A DNA stretch of 64,000 bases from Thalassospira australica (GTDB lineage: Bacteria; Pseudomonadota; Alphaproteobacteria; Rhodospirillales; Thalassospiraceae). Position 1 is the first letter of the stretch, and each line of letters starts with the position of its first letter. The DNA is taken from contig NZ_JRJE01000031.1 in assembly GCF_000763295.1 (NCBI RefSeq), positions 186,001 through 250,000 on the forward strand, written 5' to 3'. Positions 42,686 to 50,843 of the stretch are shown one piece after another. The position numbers were made by a program, and so were the translations under genes. The notes under the pieces were generated by a model. The model had not been told where the DNA came from, did no database searches, and was given only the letters and a program-made list of their open reading frames with translations.

Positions 42686-44035
42686 CTAGGTAAAAAAGCT
42701 GTGCAGTTGGCGGCGGGTATCCTGCACGCTTAAAAACAAGGCCGCAGGCCCAGGTGCCTGATCTTGCGGGAAAGAATCCCCACAGAGAAACAGGTTTTTC
42801 CAGGGCGGACTTAGATGTTGACGGATCGCTGCCTGTCCCGGGGTGAGTTCCGGGAACGGGGCTTCTGCATCGACAAACAGATGTTTGGGGTGCTGCGTGG
42901 CAGTTGCATTTTCGGCCCGCGCTTCAAGATCAAGGTTCAGGTATTGGTCGCAGAGCCAGACACAACGCTGCCAAACTAGGTGGGCGAACTGATCTGCTTC
43001 CCTGTCATCAGGGACATGTAAACCATTATTGAGACTGACCTGCAGGTGCCGTCGGTTACAATAGATGGCACGCACAATATCATCGCTTACGAGAAGGGCG
43101 CGCGGCTCTGCAAATGGTCGGCGCAATTCAAATGCCATGGTCCGCCGACGTGCCGGGGCAGGCATGATGCCCAAGTCAGGAACGGCATCACACAAGGGTT
43201 TGGGGTGCAACGCCAGTACAACCGCATCATTGGGTTTCAGGATCACTTGACTGTCATCTTCAAACAAAAGGTCGGTCGCATATTCAGAAGTGCTGTCAAT
43301 GTCGCCCAGTCTGGTGTGCGCTTTGATGACGCCGCCCGCTGCGACAAATCGCTCGCGCAGGGCGGGTAAGGCGATGTCGTTTAGAATGATGGGATCAATG
43401 GCAGAAAAGACGGGTTCGTGATTTTTGGCCAGTATGCTGCGTAACTTGGGCACAAGTATGCGTCCCAACAATGCTTTGGAACAGCGGTGTGCAGGCATGG
43501 AGAAAAGCACTTCTGCCAAAACCGACAGGGCATCACGGTGATAGGTGCCAGGTTGATATGCTTTGTCATCGGAGTCGAATGCGTTTGATGACAAGGTGCT
43601 TTCAACACGATTTTCCTCGCTGGCATACCGTTGTTGCCACAAAGAAAGGGCCGTGTAGGCACGTGCAATAACGCCGATCCTGCGTGATATCAGGGTTCTG
43701 GAAATGCCGTGATCAAGCGAAACGATTGCCGGTTTTCTGCGCCCGCGTTTTAACCCCATCACGCAATGGGCTGGTCTGATCAGTTTTTGGGGAACCTCAG
43801 GGTAGCGCGCGAAATAATCCGCGACCTGACCCAATGGGTCATAAAATATTTCGGGTTCTGCAGTCTTATGACTTTCGGGCGCTGTTTGCATGCCACGCGT
43901 CCAGCGGCTTTCGAATGGCTCGCCCTCGTCATAGAGCGTTACGTTATATCCGTCTTCTGCCATGCGCGTGGCAAGAGCCGCCCCGGCAAGACCGCCGCCA
44001 ATAACGTGTAGGTATCCTGACGTAAATGATGGCAT
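42686..44035 (-). CDS. FAD-dependent oxidoreductase, amine-oxidase/HpnE-like
   Basis: 449 residues. N-terminal Rossmann FAD motif VIGGGLAGAALATRMAEDGYNVTLYDEGE (about 11-39) and a C-terminal FAD-closing motif LFLCGDSFPQDQAPGPAALFLSVQD (about 418-442). The N-terminal style resembles hydroxysqualene dehydroxylase HpnE and phytoene desaturase-type enzymes, but the middle is divergent and no hpnCD pair is present. Substrate unknown. It lies on the opposite strand between the Mth938 gene and mscS and is absent from the usual core order, so it may be a later insertion. Confidence 0.68.
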   Translation of the reverse strand: MPSFTSGYLHVIGGGLAGAALATRMAEDGYNVTLYDEGEPFESRWTRGMQTAPESHKTAEPEIFYDPLGQVADYFARYPEVPQKLIRPAHCVMGLKRGRRKPAIVSLDHGISRTLISRRIGVIARAYTALSLWQQRYASEENRVESTLSSNAFDSDDKAYQPGTYHRDALSVLAEVLFSMPAHRCSKALLGRILVPKLRSILAKNHEPVFSAIDPIILNDIALPALRERFVAAGGVIKAHTRLGDIDSTSEYATDLLFEDDSQVILKPNDAVVLALHPKPLCDAVPDLGIMPAPARRRTMAFELRRPFAEPRALLVSDDIVRAIYCNRRHLQVSLNNGLHVPDDREADQFAHLVWQRCVWLCDQYLNLDLEARAENATATQHPKHLFVDAEAPFPELTPGQAAIRQHLSPPWKNLFLCGDSFPQDQAPGPAALFLSVQDTRRQLHSFFT

Positions 44036-44143
44036 ATGCCTGAGCCAATTTAGTTGTTATACAAAGGCCAGTGAACGAGGTGTTACGCGTCCGTTCCAGT
44101 CATTAAGTCTTAATAACCTTAACATCAGAACAGCTTACTAGCC

Positions 44144-45316
44144 ATGGATGAAATTACGACCGAACTGGACAACCTGAATGATGAGGTCATCGGCCACATG
44201 AATTCGTGGGTCGACATGCTTGGTGGCGGGGAGATGGGAAGACTGATCGGCGCACTCTTGGTGTTGCTTGTCTTCTTTATCTTCAAGCGTGTTTTGGTGC
44301 GAGGCGCCCTTGGCGTATTGCGCCGCATCGCACAGCAGCGCTCGGAAAGCATGATGGCGAATGTGCTGGACGCCTTTGCGCTGCCGCTGCAAGCGCTGTT
44401 TATGCTGCTTGGCGCTTATTTCGCGACTGAAGTTCTGTCGCTGCCCCAAGAATTCGAAGTTGTTGCAGTCGAGGCAATTTCTGTAGCCGCAGCTTTTTGT
44501 GTTTTCTGGGCGCTATTTAGGGCCGTTGAGCCGTTGGGTGTATCGCTTAACCGTCTGGTTGGCCGTTTTGGCGCTGGACTGGGTGATGATCTGCGCCAGT
44601 TCTTTATTCGTGGTGTGAAGACACTGATAGTCGTTATTGGCGGCGTTATCATTCTGGAAAACTGGGGGATTGATGTTTCAGCGTTCCTCGGTGGCCTTGG
44701 TTTGGCAGGGATGGCGGTTGCATTGGCGGCCAAGGATTCAGTCGCCAACATCTTTGGCGGCCTGACGATCTTTGCCGACAACCTTTATAAGCGTGGCGAC
44801 TGGATCGAAACGCCGGATCTGGAAGGAACTGTTGAAGTGGTTGGCCTGCGGGCGACCAAGGTGCGTACCTTCGCCAAGGCATTGGTAACAATGCCCAATG
44901 CACAGATCGTTGATTCTCCTGTGATCAACTGGTCGCGCATGACCCATCGGCGAATCAAGATGGCAATCGGTCTGGAATACAGAACAACAGCCAAACAGAT
45001 GGAAGCGATCGTTGAAAAGCTGCGTGATTTTCTGAAAAACGATGACGATGTCGCACAGACGGATGTCGCACAGATGGTCCATCTTTCCGACTTTGGCGCC
45101 AGTTCGATCAATATTGATCTTTATTACTTCACCAACACTACGGATTGGGTGACATGGCGTGATATCCGAAATCGACACATCATCGCCTTCAAACGCATTG
45201 TCGAAGAAGAGGGCGCTGCTTTCGCCTTCCCGTCGCAGTCACTTTATGTTGAAAGCATGCCTGAAATTACTGCCACCCCAAAAAACGATCAGCGTTCCGA
45301 ACGTAAGATCGGATAG
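44144..45316 (+). CDS. MscS-family mechanosensitive ion channel
   Basis: 390 residues. Four membrane helices (about 32-55, 80-102, 108-128 and 150-172), then the pore-lining helix and beta domain of MscS: GGLGLAGMAVALAAKDSVANIFGGLTIFADNLYKRGDWIE (about 185-224), VEVVGLRATKVRTF and MPNAQIVDSPVINWSR. The C-terminal alpha/beta cage domain ends at about 370. It opens under membrane tension to release solutes after hypo-osmotic shock. Six bases after its stop the NDUFAF6-like gene starts. Confidence 0.92.
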   Translation: MDEITTELDNLNDEVIGHMNSWVDMLGGGEMGRLIGALLVLLVFFIFKRVLVRGALGVLRRIAQQRSESMMANVLDAFALPLQALFMLLGAYFATEVLSLPQEFEVVAVEAISVAAAFCVFWALFRAVEPLGVSLNRLVGRFGAGLGDDLRQFFIRGVKTLIVVIGGVIILENWGIDVSAFLGGLGLAGMAVALAAKDSVANIFGGLTIFADNLYKRGDWIETPDLEGTVEVVGLRATKVRTFAKALVTMPNAQIVDSPVINWSRMTHRRIKMAIGLEYRTTAKQMEAIVEKLRDFLKNDDDVAQTDVAQMVHLSDFGASSINIDLYYFTNTTDWVTWRDIRNRHIIAFKRIVEEEGAAFAFPSQSLYVESMPEITATPKNDQRSERKIG

Positions 45317-45321
45317 GATAA

Positions 45322-46167
45322 ATGACCGATACTCCCAAGCTTTCCCATTGTGCCGACTATGTCAGGCGTCATGACCGCGACCGTTTCCTGTGTGCCTTGT
45401 TTGCTGCACCAGAACGGCGTGAAGCGCTCTTTACGCTGTACGCCTTCAATCAGGAAGTCTCAAAAACCCGTGAAATGGTCAGCGAAGTCATGCTGGGCCA
45501 TATCCGGTTGCAGTGGTGGCGCGATACCCTAAACGAGATTGGCAAGGGCGAGGTTCGAAAGCACGAAGTGGTCGAACCGCTGGCTGAACTCGTGCAACAG
45601 GGACTTTTGAGTATCCAGGAGCTTGAAGCGATCATTGTCGCACGCGAGTTTGACCTCGAGGATCGCCAGCCCGAAAATCAGGGTGAACTCGACCGATATA
45701 TTGATCAGACATCAGGCCAACTTGCTGTGTCATCTGCCAGATTGCTGGGGGCATCAGGCGAAGATGCCGAGAATGCCGCACGCCTTGCCGGTAATGCTTA
45801 TGGACTTGTCGGAATTATGCGGGCGATTGTTTTTCATGGGCGTTCCAAACGCCTTTACCTCCCCAAAGACAGGATGGCCCATTTCAGCGTCGCACAGGGT
45901 GACGTATTTGAGTATCGCAACAAGCCTGAAATTCGCGACCTTATCCACGAAATGGCAACACTGGCCCGTGCGCGAATCAAAGAAGCACGCAAGCACCGCA
46001 AAGCGTTACCCAAACGTGCGCATGCAGCTGCGCTTCCTGTGGTTCTTGCGGATGGGTACCTTGGAAAATTGCAAAAGGCTGAATTTGATCCGTTTTCAGC
46101 CACTTTTGGATTGGCAAGACCCGCGAGTGGGCGTTTGACATTAAATGGTTTATTCAAGAGATATTGA
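45322..46167 (+). CDS. Phytoene/squalene synthase-fold protein, NDUFAF6 homologue
   Basis: 281 residues with the all-helical isoprenoid synthase fold. The first Asp-rich motif of true synthases is replaced by YAFNQEVSKTREMVSE (about 33-48), followed by GHIRLQWWRDTLNEI, and the second region reads DQTSGQLAVSSARLLG with NAYGLVGIMRAIVFHGRSKRLYLPKDRM. These blocks match the pattern of human NDUFAF6 better than HpnC, HpnD or CrtB, and the missing aspartates argue against prenyl-diphosphate condensation. Complex I assembly is the likely role. Confidence 0.82.
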   Translation: MTDTPKLSHCADYVRRHDRDRFLCALFAAPERREALFTLYAFNQEVSKTREMVSEVMLGHIRLQWWRDTLNEIGKGEVRKHEVVEPLAELVQQGLLSIQELEAIIVAREFDLEDRQPENQGELDRYIDQTSGQLAVSSARLLGASGEDAENAARLAGNAYGLVGIMRAIVFHGRSKRLYLPKDRMAHFSVAQGDVFEYRNKPEIRDLIHEMATLARARIKEARKHRKALPKRAHAAALPVVLADGYLGKLQKAEFDPFSATFGLARPASGRLTLNGLFKRY

Positions 46168-46313
46168 TCCGCTGTGGTTTCCCACATGCAATTTGCGGAA
46201 ATATCACTTAAATAAGATGATAAAGGTCAGGACAGTTTAGACAGGGCCGTGTTAGCGTTGATAACGATTTGATGCTTGGTGCGTGATGGGCATTAGGCCC
46301 GAGATGAGGACCG

Positions 46314-46898
46314 ATGACAAATTCGACTTCGATCTCTTGCAAGCTCTTGCAGAATACCTTGATGCTCGTCGGGGTGCTTTGTGTAGTATGCCTGTTGGCG
46401 GCATTCCAAGCGCAAGCAGCAAACATCGACCCCTTTGTTGGTTCCTATCACGGGACCACAATCGAACACGCTGAGAACGAGCTGCAGGCACGTGACCTTG
46501 ATGTTGTCATCAAGAAAACGGATCGCGGTTTCGTCATCGATTGGTCGACGGTTATTCACAAGTCCGATGGTCGTGAAAAGGCGGTTTCGCTTGCTGTGGA
46601 ATTCTATGCCACGGAACGCCAGGATATCTATGGCAGTGCCATGCGTTCGGGGCTATTTGGAAAGCGCATCCCAAATGATCCGCTAAAGGGGGAGCCGTTC
46701 TTTTGGGCGCGAATTGTAGACAAAACCCTGACCATCAATGCCCTTTATATCAATGACGTCGGCGGCTACGAAATGCAGGTCTATGAGCGTACGCTTGACG
46801 AAAACGGCGACCTCAATCTTGTGTTTAGCCGGTTCCGTGATGGCAAACAAATTCGTGACGTTACCGGGAAACTAAGCCGGCAACCCGACCGCTACTGA
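46314..46898 (+). CDS. Conserved exported protein of unknown function
   Basis: 194 residues. Signal peptide about 1-36 (long hydrophobic LMLVGVLCVVCLLAAF, cleavage after AQA), mature start ANIDPFVGSYHGTT. The remainder looks like one beta-barrel or lipocalin-like domain (about 40-190), with FVIDWSTVI and FFWARIVDKTLTINALYI strands. No cysteines in the mature part. GAGG lies ahead of ATG 46314. It shares a bidirectional terminator with trmFO. No family recognised. Confidence 0.65.
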   Translation: MTNSTSISCKLLQNTLMLVGVLCVVCLLAAFQAQAANIDPFVGSYHGTTIEHAENELQARDLDVVIKKTDRGFVIDWSTVIHKSDGREKAVSLAVEFYATERQDIYGSAMRSGLFGKRIPNDPLKGEPFFWARIVDKTLTINALYINDVGGYEMQVYERTLDENGDLNLVFSRFRDGKQIRDVTGKLSRQPDRY

Positions 46899-46920
46899 TC
46901 ATTTAAATAGTCCACCATTC

Positions 46921-46953
46921 GACAAAAGCCGCATTTGATATGCGGCTTTTGTC
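46921..46953. terminator. Bidirectional terminator between exported protein gene and trmFO
   Basis: Perfect 14-bp arms GACAAAAGCCGCAT (46921-46934) and ATGCGGCTTTTGTC (46940-46953), 5-base loop. Confidence 0.9.
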
Positions 46954-46957
46954 GTGT

Positions 46958-48304
46958 TCAGGCAGCAGATATTTCGCTTAGCCATTCATCAAACAGCGGG
47001 ATCGCACGGTCTGTATAAAGTTTTTTGCGATCGCGGCCTTTGACCCGTTTGGTGAGTTCAAGATCAGGGAATAACCCAAAATTCACATTCATCGGCTGGA
47101 ACGTGCTTTCATCAGCACCCCCGGTGATGTGATTAAGAAGCGCCCCCATAGCTGTCGCCAGGGGTGGCATCGGCAGTGTCTTGTCTGCTTTCTCAGCAGC
47201 AGTAAAACGTCCAACCATCAAGCCGACAGCAGCACTTTCGACATAACCCTCGCATCCGGTGATTTGCCCGGCAAAGCGAATGTCCGGGCGTGATTTAAGG
47301 CGCAATGTCCCATCAAGCAGGCGTGGGGAATTCAGGAACGTGTTTCGGTGAATGCCGCCAAGGCGCGCAAATTCAGCGTTTTCAAGCCCCGGAATGGTAC
47401 GGAATACCTCGACTTGGGCGCCATACTTCAGTTTGGTCTGGAAGCCGACCATGTTGTAAAGCGTGCCAAGGGCATTATCCTGACGCAATTGGACAATCGC
47501 ACGCGGTTTTTCAGTCGGATTGTGCGGGTTCGTCAGGCCAACCGGCTTCATTGGCCCGTGACGCAGGGTTTCGCGACCGCGTTCTGCCATAACCTCGATT
47601 GGAAGGCATCCGTCAAAGTAAGGGGTGTCTTTTTCCCAATCCTTGAATTCGGTTTTCTCGCCTTCGATCAGGGCATCAATAAAGCGGTTGTATTCTGCCT
47701 CATACATCGGGCAGTTGATGTAATCCTTCCCGTCACCCTTGTCGTAACGTGACTGGAACCAAGCCTTATCGAAATCAATGCTGTCTTTATAGACAATCGG
47801 CGCAATGGCATCGAAGAAGGCAAGGCTTTCTTCACCGGTTGCTGCCCGAATGGCTTCGGCGAGGGGGCCGGATGTCAGAGGTCCGGTAGCAATAATGGTG
47901 TTTCCCCATTCTTGCGGCGGAAGGCCGTCAATTTCCCCACGTTCCAGCGTTATCAAAGGGTGATTTTCCAACGCTTCGGTCACGGCTTGGGAAAACCCTT
48001 CGCGGTCAACTGCAAGTGCACCGCCTGCGGGCACCTTGTGCTGATCGGCGCAACGCATGATGATTGACCCGGCACGACGCATTTCATCGTGAATCAGGCC
48101 AACCGCGTTGTATTCCTTGTCATCCGAACGGAATGAGTTCGAACAAACCAGCTCGGCACATTTATCCGTGTGATGGGCATCTGTCGGACGAAACGGGCGC
48201 ATTTCATGGATGATGACAGGAACGCCAGCCTCTGCCAGTTGCCAAGCGGCTTCACTGCCAGCCAGACCGGCGCCAATAATATGAACAGGCTTGACCGTAC
48301 TCAC
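46958..48304 (-). CDS. trmFO: Methylenetetrahydrofolate-tRNA-(uracil-5-)-methyltransferase TrmFO
   Basis: 448 residues from GTG 48304, preceded by GAGGAG. FAD-binding [31 protein letters not shown] (about 7-37) and the family blocks [12 protein letters not shown] (with catalytic-type Cys), [44 protein letters not shown] and [15 protein letters not shown]. It forms 5-methyluridine at position 54 of tRNA with folate as carbon donor. TrmFO replaces SAM-dependent TrmA in many alphaproteobacteria. Confidence 0.96.
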   Translation of the reverse strand: MSTVKPVHIIGAGLAGSEAAWQLAEAGVPVIIHEMRPFRPTDAHHTDKCAELVCSNSFRSDDKEYNAVGLIHDEMRRAGSIIMRCADQHKVPAGGALAVDREGFSQAVTEALENHPLITLERGEIDGLPPQEWGNTIIATGPLTSGPLAEAIRAATGEESLAFFDAIAPIVYKDSIDFDKAWFQSRYDKGDGKDYINCPMYEAEYNRFIDALIEGEKTEFKDWEKDTPYFDGCLPIEVMAERGRETLRHGPMKPVGLTNPHNPTEKPRAIVQLRQDNALGTLYNMVGFQTKLKYGAQVEVFRTIPGLENAEFARLGGIHRNTFLNSPRLLDGTLRLKSRPDIRFAGQITGCEGYVESAAVGLMVGRFTAAEKADKTLPMPPLATAMGALLNHITGGADESTFQPMNVNFGLFPDLELTKRVKGRDRKKLYTDRAIPLFDEWLSEISAA

Positions 48305-48497
48305 GTGTGCGAACTCCTCGCCAAATAGGATTTGAAAACTTGGCACACACATAGCGGTGCAAGGGGGCAGATTTCAAGTCAATTGCGCATGCGCAGAGTT
48401 AGGACAATGATCATGAAGCAAATTTTTCACATCGCCACATCCACAACGTCTTAAAGGCCAGAGCCGTTCTGTCCCGATAACGCGAAGATGGCACCCC

Positions 48498-49493
48498 ATG
48501 AGTTACCCGCATCATCCCTATGGTTACGATCCTACGCACTGTCCGGTGATTTCACTTGTGCCACGCAGGCGGCACGTGTCTGAGCCTGAGTGCAGGAAGG
48601 ACAGGGAAGTCGATTATTCCGAGGTGTCTGAAAATCAGGCGGAAATCAAGGAGCGTCGCCTCGGTTTTCCCTTTGGCGGTTTGGGTGAGGGGGCGTCTAG
48701 CCCTGCAGATATCGAAAGCATGATCGAGTATGTCGTTGCCACCCGTCAGGGATGGCGATCATCGCTGGTTATGCGGTCTTTCTTGCGATGGTGGCGTGAA
48801 GATCTGGCCCACCCGACGAACAATCCACAGGCCGAAGTGTTTCTCGAGCGCAAGAAATCAGATGCCGTGATCATGTTGTTAGCCCTTAATCAAGGGCGAG
48901 ACGGATTTGTGCAAGGATACCTTCACGACATCAGGCACGATCAGAAAGAACGCCCAAAGCTGTTACCTGAAACTAATCCGGTCGAGAAGGCGTTTAACAA
49001 AAGCCTTCGCATCGCTGCGTTGGCACTGGCGTTATCGCCAATCGTTCTGATCTTCTCTGTTTTATTGTTTATCCAGGTCGACAACATTATCAGTACCGGC
49101 AGCGGCAAGCTGTTCGGGTTCAGTTACGACCTTCTGTTTGTTGTCGGCAGTTTTGGTGCCATTGGTGCCTTGACCAGCATGATGATGCGATTGGGCAAGG
49201 ATATCCCTTGGAACGAAATGGAACCCGCATCCGTATTCTTTAATTTCCTGTTCCGACCTTGCATGGGGTTCTGTTTTGCGTTGCTGGTTTTATTAGCACT
49301 ACGTGCAGGTATTCTGCCAATTCCACTTGATGAGCTGCATAAGCTCGATGACCTTGATCAAATCGGCAACTCCGCAGCGGCAGGTCAACAAATCTCGATC
49401 GTGCTGGTCTTCGCGTTCCTGTCCGGGTTTAGCGAACGGCTGAGTACCGCATTGGTCAAGCGGGTAGAGGACAGGGTAAGCAGCCCCGGGTGA
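48498..49493 (+). CDS. Conserved membrane protein of unknown function
   Basis: 331 residues: a polar, His/Pro/Arg-rich N-terminal half (1-165) without a signal peptide, then four predicted membrane helices at about 171-193, 208-230, 246-271 and 299-313. The soluble part contains SPADIESMIEYVVATRQGW and MRSFLRWWRE. No recognised domain. GGCACCCC precedes the ATG. An IS3-family element is inserted 7 bp after its stop codon, so the coding region is intact but any downstream terminator has been displaced. Confidence 0.65.
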   Translation: MSYPHHPYGYDPTHCPVISLVPRRRHVSEPECRKDREVDYSEVSENQAEIKERRLGFPFGGLGEGASSPADIESMIEYVVATRQGWRSSLVMRSFLRWWREDLAHPTNNPQAEVFLERKKSDAVIMLLALNQGRDGFVQGYLHDIRHDQKERPKLLPETNPVEKAFNKSLRIAALALALSPIVLIFSVLLFIQVDNIISTGSGKLFGFSYDLLFVVGSFGAIGALTSMMMRLGKDIPWNEMEPASVFFNFLFRPCMGFCFALLVLLALRAGILPIPLDELHKLDDLDQIGNSAAAGQQISIVLVFAFLSGFSERLSTALVKRVEDRVSSPG

Positions 49494-49500
49494 CGACAAG

Positions 49501-49524
49501 TGTGCCGTCCTAAAATAGGTTGAC
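49501..49524. repeat. Left terminal inverted repeat of the IS3-family element
   Basis: Begins TGTGCCGTCCT; pairs with the right end at 50777-50800. Mismatches fall at positions 4, 5, 12, 18 and 23. Confidence 0.88.
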
Positions 49525-49548
49525 GGTTTTCAGTGAGCCAGCGGATGA

Positions 49549-50418
49549 TCATCCGCTGGCTTTTTGATGCACATTTTCTGGTGTTTGCATCCCCAAAGCG
49601 ATGTGCGGTCGCATGGTATTGTAAGTATCGATGGCCTCCTTGACCAGTTTGCGGAGATCCTCGAAGGTTTTGCACCGATGCAAGAGGAACTCCTGCTTAA
49701 GAATACCGTTCATGCGCTCGGCCAAGGCATTCTGATAACAATCATAGCCATCGGTCATTGACGGTGTGATTTGATGTTTTCTTAGAACCTTCTGATAGCA
49801 GCCTGAACAATATTGGAGCCCCCGATCAGAATGATGGATCAGCGGCTCTTTGGTGATCCGGTTTTTGATTGCTTGCTTCAAGGCTCCGACAACCTCAGAA
49901 GCGGCCATGCTGTAGCTCAACACATGCCCCATGATCTTGCGCGAGAAGGCGTCTGTCACCATTGACAGATAATGCACACCTTCATCACTTTCGACATAGG
50001 TGATGTCGCTGACAAACACTTGCTCGGGACGGCTTGGCTTGTACCCTGCCAACAGGTTCGGATGCTTTCTCATCCAGTGTTTGCTATAGGTGGTTTTGGT
50101 ATAGTTCTTTCGTGGCCGCACCAGAAGACGGTATTCCCTGAGCCAGTCAAACAGCCGGTCTCGCCCCATTTTGATGCCAAGACGGTGCAAATCCTCTTGC
50201 AGTAAATGATAGAGTTTACGCCCGCCAATCCGGGGCATGTGCTGGCGCAGGCGCATGACACAATCATAAAGTGGTGCGAGCTGTTCTTTCCGCAGGCGAC
50301 GACGTTGCAGCAACTGGTAAACCGATTGCCTGGAAAGGCCAAAACAGCGACAGATCCGGCTCAGACTGACTTGCCCTTGCGCCTGTAATGTTCTCGCAGT
50401 TCGGATAAGTACTTTTTT
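49549..50418 (-). CDS. IS3-family transposase OrfB (DDE integrase), expressed by -1 frameshift
   Basis: Reading frame open from the slippery site at 50412-50418 to the stop at 49549. Residues decoded after the shift include an N-terminal helix-turn-helix (SLSRICRCFGLSRQSVYQLL) before the first possible independent start, TTG 50313. Catalytic core: FVSDITYVESDEG (first Asp), HSDRGLQYCS (second Asp) and ALAERMNGILKQEF (Glu), as in rve-type transposases. It cuts and joins the element's ends. A stand-alone start at 50313 would lack the helix-turn-helix. Confidence 0.9.
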   Translation of the reverse strand, partial: KKVLIRTARTLQAQGQVSLSRICRCFGLSRQSVYQLLQRRRLRKEQLAPLYDCVMRLRQHMPRIGGRKLYHLLQEDLHRLGIKMGRDRLFDWLREYRLLVRPRKNYTKTTYSKHWMRKHPNLLAGYKPSRPEQVFVSDITYVESDEGVHYLSMVTDAFSRKIMGHVLSYSMAASEVVGALKQAIKNRITKEPLIHHSDRGLQYCSGCYQKVLRKHQITPSMTDGYDCYQNALAERMNGILKQEFLLHRCKTFEDLRKLVKEAIDTYNTMRPHIALGMQTPENVHQKASG

Positions 50419-50759
50419 CGCAGGCCCGCTCCATATTCCTCATCCATGATGGTGATCATGCCATCCATCACCATGACGCGGATCCGTTCGTCTTCAAGCT
50501 CCCTTTCAAGGCGCTTGATCTTCTGTTCAGGTGTTTCTTTCAATGGGGACATGGTTGGTTGCCTCGTTATGGACCAATCGAGCTTACCATGTTTGCGCAA
50601 CCAGTTCAGGACTGTACTGCGTCCCTGAATGCCATAGCGCGATTGTGCCTGCTTGCAGGTCATCTCGCCTTTTTCGACCTGATCCACGACAGCCAGTTTA
50701 AAGCCCATATTGTAATCACGTTGCGTGCGCTTACGGCGCGCTGTTCCTGAAGTCGACAT
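50361..50759 (-). CDS. IS3-family transposase OrfA
   Basis: 132 residues from ATG 50759, preceded by AGGAG. Helix-turn-helix (about 20-60; FKLAVVDQVEKGEMTCKQAQSRYGI) that binds the terminal repeats and a leucine-zipper-like coiled coil (about 75-100). Near its end the codons CGA AAA AAG form the heptamer A AAA AAG (50418-50412), the standard IS3 frameshift site; slipping -1 there gives the OrfAB fusion transposase. Confidence 0.92.
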   Translation of the reverse strand: MSTSGTARRKRTQRDYNMGFKLAVVDQVEKGEMTCKQAQSRYGIQGRSTVLNWLRKHGKLDWSITRQPTMSPLKETPEQKIKRLERELEDERIRVMVMDGMITIMDEEYGAGLRKKYLSELREHYRRKGKSV

Positions 50760-50776
50760 TGTCAGCTCCTGTAGGT

Positions 50777-50800
50777 GACAACGTATTTCAGGACGAGACA
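50777..50800. repeat. Right terminal inverted repeat of the IS3-family element
   Basis: Read on the minus strand it begins TGTCTCGTCCT at 50800. Partner of 49501-49524. Confidence 0.88.
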
Positions 50801-50811
50801 AAGCAAGAAAT

Positions 50812-50838
50812 AAAAGAGCAGCGTGATGCTGCCCTTTT
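50812..50838 (-). terminator. Terminator after uvrA
   Basis: Minus strand AAAAGGGCAGC pairs with GCTGCTCTTTT around ATCAC with one mismatch. It ends 12 bp from the right end of the IS. Confidence 0.75.
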
Positions 50839-50843
50839 GGCGT

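Larger units (their letters stand above)
49501..50800 (-). mobile_element. Complete IS3-family insertion sequence, 1300 bp
   Basis: Left end TGTGCCGTCCTAAAATAGG (49501) and right end, read inward, TGTCTCGTCCTGAAATACG (50800) are imperfect inverted repeats matching at about 19 of the first 24 bases and starting with TGT as in IS3. The bases AAG flank both ends (49498-49500 and 50801-50803), a 3-bp target duplication. It carries orfA and a DDE orfB joined by a frameshift site. The element looks intact, so a recent insertion is likely. It lies between the membrane protein gene and the 3' end of uvrA, harming neither. Confidence 0.95.

Noticed and set aside
45322..46167. Carotenoid or hopanoid biosynthesis (true phytoene/squalene synthase)
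   Set aside because: The Asp-rich motifs are replaced and no other isoprenoid genes are clustered with it; the NDUFAF6 pattern fits better.
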